From the NCBI GenBank assembly GCA_029939965.1, contig JAOZRY010000161.1, positions 1-6,866 of the forward strand: a stretch of DNA of 6,866 nt. The letters are read 5' to 3'. The stretch is from Bacteroidales bacterium. Its GTDB lineage: Bacteria; Bacteroidota; Bacteroidia; Bacteroidales; 4484-276. Positions 1-5,044 of the stretch are shown here, one piece after another (within the stretch, counting starts at the first letter, position 1; each line of letters begins with the position of its first letter). The notes below the pieces were generated by a model. It had not been told where the DNA came from, searched no databases, and saw nothing but the letters and a program-made list of their open reading frames with translations. The translations under genes and the position numbers were made by a program.

Positions 1-54
1 CAATAATACAATAATACAATAATCAATAACCAATATCCAAACATCCCGAAAAAC
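1..54. repeat. Short AT-rich tandem repeat upstream of folD
   Basis: The window opens with CAATAATA twice in perfect tandem (1-16), followed by degenerate 7-8 base copies CAATAAT, CAATAAC and CAATATCC (17-38). The array may extend left of the window. It ends about 17 bases before the folD ATG, so it lies in the folD leader or in the spacer to an unseen upstream gene. No TAnnTTTG promoter element or Shine-Dalgarno site is visible in these 54 bases. It may be only low-complexity intergenic sequence. Confidence 0.6.
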
Positions 55-936
55 ATGAAACTTATTGATGGCAAAAAAACTGCAGCAAAAATACGGGAAG
101 AAATAAAGGCCGAAGTTGCTCAAATTATCGATAACAACGACTCTGCACCGCATCTTGCTGCCATTTTGGTTGGTGATGATCCTGCCAGCGACACTTATGT
201 TTCGCACAAAGAAAAAGATTGTAAATCGGTGGGCATAATATCTTCGGTATATCGGCTTGGTAAGCATACTACCGAAAAGGAACTTCTCGATACTATAGAT
301 TTTATTAACAATGATGAAGAAATTCACGGCTTAATTGTTCAGCTTCCGTTGCCCGATCATATTGATATGAACCGGGTAATTTCCTATATCGACCCTGTAA
401 AGGATGTAGATGGTTTTCATCCTTTGAACATAGGGAAAATGACTATTGGACAATCCACTTATTTGCCAGCTACTCCTTATGGAATTATGGAACTATTAAA
501 AAGGTATGAGATTGATACTTCCGGAAAGCATTGTGTAATATTAGGGAGGAGTAATATTGTTGGTACTCCTATGAGCATTCTTTTATCCAGAAAGTCGGAT
601 CCGGGTAATGCTACTGTAACTATGTGCCATAGCCAAACAAAAAACCTAAAGGAAATTACGCGTAGTGCTGACATAATAATTGCTGCAATCGGTCAACCGG
701 AATTTGTTACCAAAGATATGGTGAAGAAAGATGCAGTAATAATTGATGTTGGGATACATCGGATACCTTCTGATAAAACTAAATCAGGATTCAGGCTTAT
801 TGGAGATGTGAAATTTGATGAGGTTGCCAAAAATGCTTCAGCAATTACACCTGTTCCGGGTGGAGTAGGCCCGATGACAAGAGTAGCATTGTTACTAAAT
901 ACACTCAAAGCATTTAAACGCACCCGCGGTTTGTAA
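55..936 (+). CDS. folD: Bifunctional methylenetetrahydrofolate dehydrogenase / methenyltetrahydrofolate cyclohydrolase FolD
   Basis: FolD is a cytoplasmic enzyme that oxidises 5,10-methylene-THF to 5,10-methenyl-THF with NAD(P)+, then hydrolyses it to 10-formyl-THF, supplying one-carbon units for purines and initiator tRNA formylation. The 293-residue length is normal for the family. The N-terminal catalytic domain shows Y48-V-S-H-K52, the equivalent of the E. coli Tyr50/Lys54 pair, then QLPLP (96-100) and DVDGFHP (117-123), where D119 corresponds to E. coli Asp121. The nucleotide-binding domain has GRSNIVGTP (164-172), and the family signature PVPGGVGPMT lies at 266-275. PATP replaces the PCTP of the E. 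coli enzyme at 138-141, which I believe is ordinary in this phylum. The ATG at 55 gives the expected N-terminus and is preceded by an A-rich stretch. The next gene begins 11 bp after the stop, suggesting co-transcription. Confidence 0.98.
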   Translation: MKLIDGKKTAAKIREEIKAEVAQIIDNNDSAPHLAAILVGDDPASDTYVSHKEKDCKSVGIISSVYRLGKHTTEKELLDTIDFINNDEEIHGLIVQLPLPDHIDMNRVISYIDPVKDVDGFHPLNIGKMTIGQSTYLPATPYGIMELLKRYEIDTSGKHCVILGRSNIVGTPMSILLSRKSDPGNATVTMCHSQTKNLKEITRSADIIIAAIGQPEFVTKDMVKKDAVIIDVGIHRIPSDKTKSGFRLIGDVKFDEVAKNASAITPVPGGVGPMTRVALLLNTLKAFKRTRGL

Positions 937-947
937 CTCTTTGATAA

Positions 948-2177
948 ATGAGATTATTCTTATTCTTTTCGGGATTCCTGTTTTTTACTTCTCAGATTTT
1001 CGCAGATTCTTATATTCTTCTTCAATATTCGGGCGATTCGCTTGAAGTTAGTAATGAAAGTTTAAATGTAATCTCTACACACCCCGAAACCTTTCTTGCA
1101 CCATTATCATCTGAAATTGACGAAAATTCGGGGCTTATATTTTGGCGCGAAAAGATTTGGACTCACAATGATAGTGGAGGAGACCCTTGTATTTATGCTA
1201 TCGATACGGCCACCGGTGAAATTCTTCAAACCCTGACTATTAAAAATGCAATGAATTTTGATTGGGAGGATATATCTCAAGATGAAGAGTTTATCTACGT
1301 CGGAGATTTTGGGAATAATCGGGGTACTCGTAAAGAGTTGAGAGTGTATAAAATTCCAAAAAAAAATATCCCTGAAAATGGAAACATGGAAATTGATTCT
1401 GTTGATGTGATTAGTTTCTCTTATGGGGATCAGCAGGATTTTACCAAACGCACGAACAGGCATAATTTCGACTGTGAGGCTATGGTATCGTTGGGCGAAA
1501 ATCTCGTCCTGTTTTCAAAAAACTGGGCAGATCAGCAAACAAAAGTATATTTACTTCCAAAGAATCCCGGATCGTATGAGGTTAATCCATACGCAACTTT
1601 TAATGCAGAAGGGTTGATAACCGGTGCTGCGCTGAGCCCCGATCATAGTCTCCTTGCTCTTGTTGGTTATGTTGATTATGAATCTTTTATATGGTTGTTC
1701 AGTAACTTTGAAGGCAATGACTTCTTTTCGGGCAAAATATTGAGGGTCAATTTTCCTGAGCTTGTTTTTGTGCAAACAGAGGGTGTGTGCTTTATTTCTG
1801 ATGAACAGATTTTGTTTTCTTGTGAGGAATCAGCAGAGCAGCCTACTTTGTTTTTGGTAAACACAGAGGTGCTGAAAGCAATAGCAATGAGCGGAACGGG
1901 AGCTTTTTTATCTACAGATATTGTAATTTCAGGGATGCCTTCGGTGGTATCTAAAAAGCTTAAAGTTGATGTGTTAGAATTACCGGAAACTAATTTTTCT
2001 TTTGAGTTGCGCAATACCCGTTGGGATAAACTTTTTGTAGAAAGGGCTGTTAAGAAAAAAAACCAAAAGAAATTCAAACTAACCATCATTACCCGGGATT
2101 TAAAAAACGGACTATATTTTTTAAGGATATCCTCCGGTGAGCATACAATAATTAAGAAAGTAAGGGTAGAACATTGA
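948..2177 (+). CDS. Secreted protein of unknown function, probable beta-propeller with T9SS-type C-terminal domain
   Basis: I do not recognise a characterised gene here. The 409-residue product begins with a hydrophobic signal peptide, with likely cleavage after IFA at residue 19. The body has spaced motifs of a kind familiar from uncharacterised Bacteroidota secreted proteins: SGLIFW and WTHNDSGG (61-78), DWEDIS (105-110), YVGDFGNN (117-124), DCEAMV (175-180), VLFSKNW (187-193) and TEGVCF (277-282). The repeated short beta-strand segments suggest a propeller fold, which is inference. Residues about 340-409 resemble a T9SS type A sorting domain, ending in LKNGLYFLRI and a strand with several lysines. 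The last residues VEH are not the most typical ending. If correct, the protein crosses the inner membrane by Sec and the outer membrane by T9SS. It sits 11 bp after folD and overlaps queE, so it is probably transcribed with them, although no metabolic link is evident. No catalytic residues can be assigned. Confidence 0.85.
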   Translation: MRLFLFFSGFLFFTSQIFADSYILLQYSGDSLEVSNESLNVISTHPETFLAPLSSEIDENSGLIFWREKIWTHNDSGGDPCIYAIDTATGEILQTLTIKNAMNFDWEDISQDEEFIYVGDFGNNRGTRKELRVYKIPKKNIPENGNMEIDSVDVISFSYGDQQDFTKRTNRHNFDCEAMVSLGENLVLFSKNWADQQTKVYLLPKNPGSYEVNPYATFNAEGLITGAALSPDHSLLALVGYVDYESFIWLFSNFEGNDFFSGKILRVNFPELVFVQTEGVCFISDEQILFSCEESAEQPTLFLVNTEVLKAIAMSGTGAFLSTDIVISGMPSVVSKKLKVDVLELPETNFSFELRNTRWDKLFVERAVKKKNQKKFKLTIITRDLKNGLYFLRISSGEHTIIKKVRVEH

Positions 2178-2824
2178 TAAAACCAAAAACAAATAATCCC
2201 GATCAGGATAATCTTTTGGCTCAAGGTAGAATGCTGCCTCTCATGGAGGAATTTTATACTATTCAGGGAGAGGGTTCCAATACCGGAGAGGCAGCCTGGT
2301 TTATTCGGGTTGGAGGGTGCGATGTGGGTTGCAGATGGTGCGATGTAAAAGAATCATGGAATCCTGCACTACATCCACTTACCGATACCAATCAAATTGT
2401 GGAGCATGCAGCAGCACAACCGGCAAAAGCAGTAGTTGTTACAGGTGGTGAGCCTCTGATGTATAATATGGATTACTTGTGCAATGAATTAAAAAAGCGT
2501 GATATCAAAACCTATCTCGAAACTTCCGGAGCGTATCCGTTAACCGGAAAATGGGACTGGATATGCCTTTCGCCCAAAAAAAATATGATTCCTGTTGGTG
2601 ATATTACCGAAAAAGCAAACGAGCTGAAGGTGATTATTTATAATGACAATGATATTGCGTGGGCTGAGAAATTTACTGATCAGGTACATAACGGATGCAC
2701 TTTATTACTACAGCCCGAGTGGAGCCGCTCCAAATACATAACCCCTCTAATTATTGATTACGTAAAACAGAATCCGAAATGGAAAATTTCGATTCAGGCA
2801 CATAAGTTTATGCGGATACCATAA
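2174..2824 (+). CDS. queE: 7-carboxy-7-deazaguanine synthase QueE (radical SAM)
   Basis: QueE converts 6-carboxy-5,6,7,8-tetrahydropterin to 7-carboxy-7-deazaguanine using S-adenosylmethionine and a [4Fe-4S] cluster, a step towards preQ0 and queuosine in tRNA. The cluster-binding CX3CX2C motif is C49, C53 and C56, within GGCDVGCRWCDVKESW. It is preceded by the substrate-side motif EEFYTIQGEG (25-34) and followed by the SAM-contacting TGGEP (90-94). The ending QAHKFMRIP matches the family in this phylum. The 216-residue length is normal. The TTG start at 2174 overlaps the previous stop by 4 bp (TTGA) and has AAGGG about 7 bases upstream. The first ATG in frame is at 2231 (residue 20), giving MLPLMEEF. 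I prefer TTG because homologues usually have about 15 residues before LPLMEEF, but the choice is not settled. No other preQ0 pathway gene is in the window. The stop is followed by two more in-frame TAA codons. Confidence 0.96.
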   Translation: MIKPKTNNPDQDNLLAQGRMLPLMEEFYTIQGEGSNTGEAAWFIRVGGCDVGCRWCDVKESWNPALHPLTDTNQIVEHAAAQPAKAVVVTGGEPLMYNMDYLCNELKKRDIKTYLETSGAYPLTGKWDWICLSPKKNMIPVGDITEKANELKVIIYNDNDIAWAEKFTDQVHNGCTLLLQPEWSRSKYITPLIIDYVKQNPKWKISIQAHKFMRIP

Positions 2825-2900
2825 TAATAAGGTGTAAATCCACTTTTTTAGATTCATCGGCATTTCCGCAATTATTCATTAAAACATTTGTTATTCTTGT

Positions 2901-2908
2901 TATGTTTG
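2901..2908 (+). promoter_or_regulatory. Candidate Bacteroidota -7 element for the PorE-like gene
   Basis: TATGTTTG fits the TAnnTTTG -7 consensus of Bacteroidota housekeeping promoters. It would place the transcript start around 2915, about 27 bases before the ATG at 2942. No convincing TTTG -33 element lies at the usual distance upstream, and the sequence is AT-rich, so a chance match is possible. If real, it argues against the upstream TTG at 2888 as the gene start, because the promoter would then fall inside the coding region. Confidence 0.35.
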
Positions 2909-2941
2909 AATTTATTTTTTATGAACGGTTCAATACATAAG

Positions 2942-4858
2942 ATGAGAAACACTTTTTGGTTGCTTATTTTTTTATGCCAATTCAATTTAACATTTGGGCA
3001 AAACTTTTCAACGCAATCCCGCAGAGCCATCAAACATTTTGAGGAAGGTACCCGAAACTATAATCTAAAATATTTAGATAAAGCAAAAGTGAGCCTTAAA
3101 AAAGCCATTAAGGCTGATGTAGATTTTTTAGAAGCATACATGTTGCTCGCCGATGTATTGAAGCTGATGGATGATGCACATGAAGCCCAGATTGTTTATC
3201 AGCAGGTTATCCAATTAAACACAGGAAAATATCCCGAAGTTTATTACTTCTCAGGATTGTTGTATTTTGAGTTATCGGAATATTCAAAAGCAATAGCGCA
3301 ATTACAGGAGTTTTTACATAAAGATGACGGACAAACAAAGTATGTGCAAGATGCAATATTTTATTTGGATTGTTCTGCGTTTGCTATCGAAGCCATTAAA
3401 AACCCTGTTCAATTTGAACCCAAAAATATTGGTAACTCTGTAAATTCGGTAAATGATGAATTTATCAACGCAGTGCGTATTGACGGGCTAAAGTTGTTTT
3501 TTACCGGCAGGCAAAATAATACCGGATATAAACCCGGAGGTGATGACTTTTATTTTTCGACAAGAACATCTGAAACATATCCATGGCAGCCTTCCCGTAA
3601 ATTAGGCCCTCCGGTAAATACACCTGGAAATGAAGGCGCTTTAACAATAAGCCCGGATGGGCGATATTTACTTTTTGCAGGATGTGAGTGGCCACAAGGC
3701 TATGGAAGTTGCGATATCTATGTGTCGAAACTGTTGGATGGAAAGGCTGAAAAACCATTTAATATCGGGTCTGTTATTAATTCGTCGGCATGGGAATCTC
3801 AACCTTCGTTGTCTTCGGATGGGCGCACACTCTATTTTTCGAGTACACGCTCAGGTGGTTTTGGGCAATCAGATATCTGGAAAAGCTATTTGCGTGAAGA
3901 TGGTGGGTGGACTGCCCCTGAAAATTTGGGTGCAATCATCAATACCAAGGGGTCGGAAATGTCACCTTTTATTCATCCCGACGGGCAAACGCTTTACTTT
4001 TCATCAAACAGGCATGTAGGTATTGGAGGAATTGATTTGTTTTTGAGCCGGCTCGACAGTACCGGAATTTGGACAGAACCAGTTAATCTTGGCTATCCGT
4101 TAAATACCCCTGGAGATGAAATAAATATTTTTGTGGATGTTGCCGGAAATAAAGGATACATTTCGGCCGATAAGCTGGGTGGCTTTGGTGGTTACGACAT
4201 TTTTGAGTTTGAAATGCCACAGCAAATTCGCCCCATGCCTGTTACATTTTTAAAAGGTGTAGTTGTGGATGCCATAAGCAAAAAGCCTATCGAATCACTT
4301 TTTAGCCTGATAAATCTAAAAACCAATAATGAAATTGTGAGGGCTTTTTCGGATAAGGCTACCGGCGAATTTTTAGTTTGTGTGCCGGTAAATAGCGAAT
4401 ATGCCCTGAACGTATCAAAAGAGAATTATTTATTTTTTTCTGAAAATATTTTTCTTAAAGGAGTAAAAAATAATACCAATCCACACCTTATTAATATAGC
4501 ACTTAATCCAATTGTTGAAGGTAGCACAGTGGTGCTTCGAAATATTTTTTTTGAATCTGGTAAATTTGATTTACTAAAAGAATCTCTCGTTGAACTGGAA
4601 AAGCTGGTTCAGTTTTTAACTCTTAATCCCGGTGTAAGTATTGAGATTAGCGGACACACCGATAATGTGGGTTCAGAAGATTATAACATTGAATTATCTG
4701 CCAACAGAGCAAAAGCAGTTTACGAATATTTAATTACAAAAAATATTGCTCCCGATCGCCTGAAATACAAAGGGTATGGCTTTTCAGTTCCAATATCGGT
4801 GAATGATACACAACAGGGGCGGGCACAAAACCGACGGACTGAAATAAAAATTAATTAA
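2942..4858 (+). CDS. PorE-like envelope protein: TPR, PD40 propeller, carboxypeptidase-regulatory-like and OmpA domains
   Basis: This 638-residue exported protein has the domain order of the T9SS component PorE of Porphyromonas gingivalis. Residues 1-19 form a signal peptide ending LTFG. TPR-like helices follow (about 28-155), then a propeller with PD40-type repeats such as LTISPDGRYLLFAG, LSSDGRTLYFSS and IHPDGQTLYFSS (about 170-425). A carboxypeptidase-regulatory-like domain begins at LKGVVVDA (about 437-520), and an OmpA_C domain occupies about 530-638. In the OmpA domain, GHTD D574 and LSANR R589 are the residues that bind diaminopimelate of peptidoglycan in OmpA. The reading frame stays open back to a TTG at 2888. 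I chose the ATG at 2942 because it gives a clean signal peptide; an ATG at 2921 is a second option. No lipobox is apparent (IFLC scores poorly), whereas PorE is described as a lipoprotein. Bacteroidota carry several OmpA/PD40 paralogues, so orthology is unproven. No porP/sprF neighbour is present here. Confidence 0.9.
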   Translation: MRNTFWLLIFLCQFNLTFGQNFSTQSRRAIKHFEEGTRNYNLKYLDKAKVSLKKAIKADVDFLEAYMLLADVLKLMDDAHEAQIVYQQVIQLNTGKYPEVYYFSGLLYFELSEYSKAIAQLQEFLHKDDGQTKYVQDAIFYLDCSAFAIEAIKNPVQFEPKNIGNSVNSVNDEFINAVRIDGLKLFFTGRQNNTGYKPGGDDFYFSTRTSETYPWQPSRKLGPPVNTPGNEGALTISPDGRYLLFAGCEWPQGYGSCDIYVSKLLDGKAEKPFNIGSVINSSAWESQPSLSSDGRTLYFSSTRSGGFGQSDIWKSYLREDGGWTAPENLGAIINTKGSEMSPFIHPDGQTLYFSSNRHVGIGGIDLFLSRLDSTGIWTEPVNLGYPLNTPGDEINIFVDVAGNKGYISADKLGGFGGYDIFEFEMPQQIRPMPVTFLKGVVVDAISKKPIESLFSLINLKTNNEIVRAFSDKATGEFLVCVPVNSEYALNVSKENYLFFSENIFLKGVKNNTNPHLINIALNPIVEGSTVVLRNIFFESGKFDLLKESLVELEKLVQFLTLNPGVSIEISGHTDNVGSEDYNIELSANRAKAVYEYLITKNIAPDRLKYKGYGFSVPISVNDTQQGRAQNRRTEIKIN

Positions 4859-4873
4859 AAATCATGTAAAAGT

Positions 4874-4926
4874 GTTCACCCCGTTAAATAATAGCACAAA
4901 ACGATAATACATTTAACGGTGTAAAC
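4874..4926 (+). terminator. Imperfect inverted repeat after the PorE-like gene, possible terminator
   Basis: Arms 4874-4889 (GTTCACCCCGTTAAAT) and 4911-4926 (ATTTAACGGTGTAAAC) pair at 14 of 16 positions around a 21-base loop. The structure starts 15 bases after the stop codon of the PorE-like gene, where a terminator would be expected. The loop is long and no run of T follows (TAAATTTCG instead), so it is not a textbook intrinsic terminator. It could instead be a mRNA-stabilising stem or a protein-binding site. Confidence 0.4.
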
Positions 4927-4980
4927 TAAATTTCGTACTTTATGAAAGATGCCAAATATTGAAATATTTTTATTACAAGG

Positions 4981-5013
4981 TTGATAATGATTTGTATCAA
5001 ATGATTACATTTG
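4981..5013 (+). promoter_or_regulatory. Probable thrS promoter, Bacteroidota type
   Basis: TACATTTG at 5006-5013 is an exact match to the TAnnTTTG -7 consensus of the Bacteroidota primary sigma factor. A TTG at 4981-4983 lies 22 bases upstream and can serve as the -33 element. Transcription would start near 5019-5020, leaving a leader of about 25 bases before the thrS ATG. That is too short for a T-box or a structured operator in the mRNA, so any threonine control would have to act at the promoter. Confidence 0.6.
4985..5007. promoter_or_regulatory. Near-palindrome overlapping the thrS promoter, candidate operator
   Basis: The arms TAATGATTTG (4985-4994) and CAAATGATTA (4998-5007) are inverted repeats around a TAT centre, matching at 9 of 10 positions. 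The site lies between the proposed -33 and -7 elements and covers the first two bases of the -7 box. That is where a dimeric repressor would block RNA polymerase. AATGATT also occurs as a direct repeat here (4986-4992 and 5000-5006). No regulator can be named. AT-rich sequence makes chance palindromes more likely, but arms of this length are still notable. Confidence 0.45.
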
Positions 5014-5044
5014 CGCCCACTTTTGAAAAACAGACACATATACA

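Noticed and set aside
1107..1463. Antisense open frame of 118 codons inside the secreted-protein gene
   Set aside because: It lies wholly opposite a well-supported coding region, has no recognisable motif or start context, and reads as the shadow of the sense frame.
1676..2224. Antisense open frame of 182 codons with a hydrophobic N-terminus
   Set aside because: It covers the T9SS-like tail and the queE start on the other strand. The hydrophobic start arises from AT-rich reverse-complement sequence, and no homologous motif is seen.
2829..2849. Possible intrinsic terminator after queE (AAGGTG, six-base loop, CACTTT running into a T6 tract)
   Set aside because: The stem has only three strong pairs plus a G-U and A-U pairs that use the T-tract itself, too weak to call confidently, though its position after queE would suit one.
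2888..2941. Upstream TTG start adding 18 residues to the PorE-like protein
   Set aside because: The extension puts a second hydrophobic stretch and a charged linker before a clean signal peptide, and it overlaps the candidate -7 element at 2901-2908.
3657..4019. Plus-strand open frame of 120 codons inside the PorE-like gene
   Set aside because: It is out of frame within conserved PD40 repeats and has no family features, so it is treated as a frame shadow.
5021..5044. T-box or riboswitch leader for thrS
   Set aside because: The leader after the predicted transcript start is only about 25 bases and shows no T-box sequence or aptamer-like structure.
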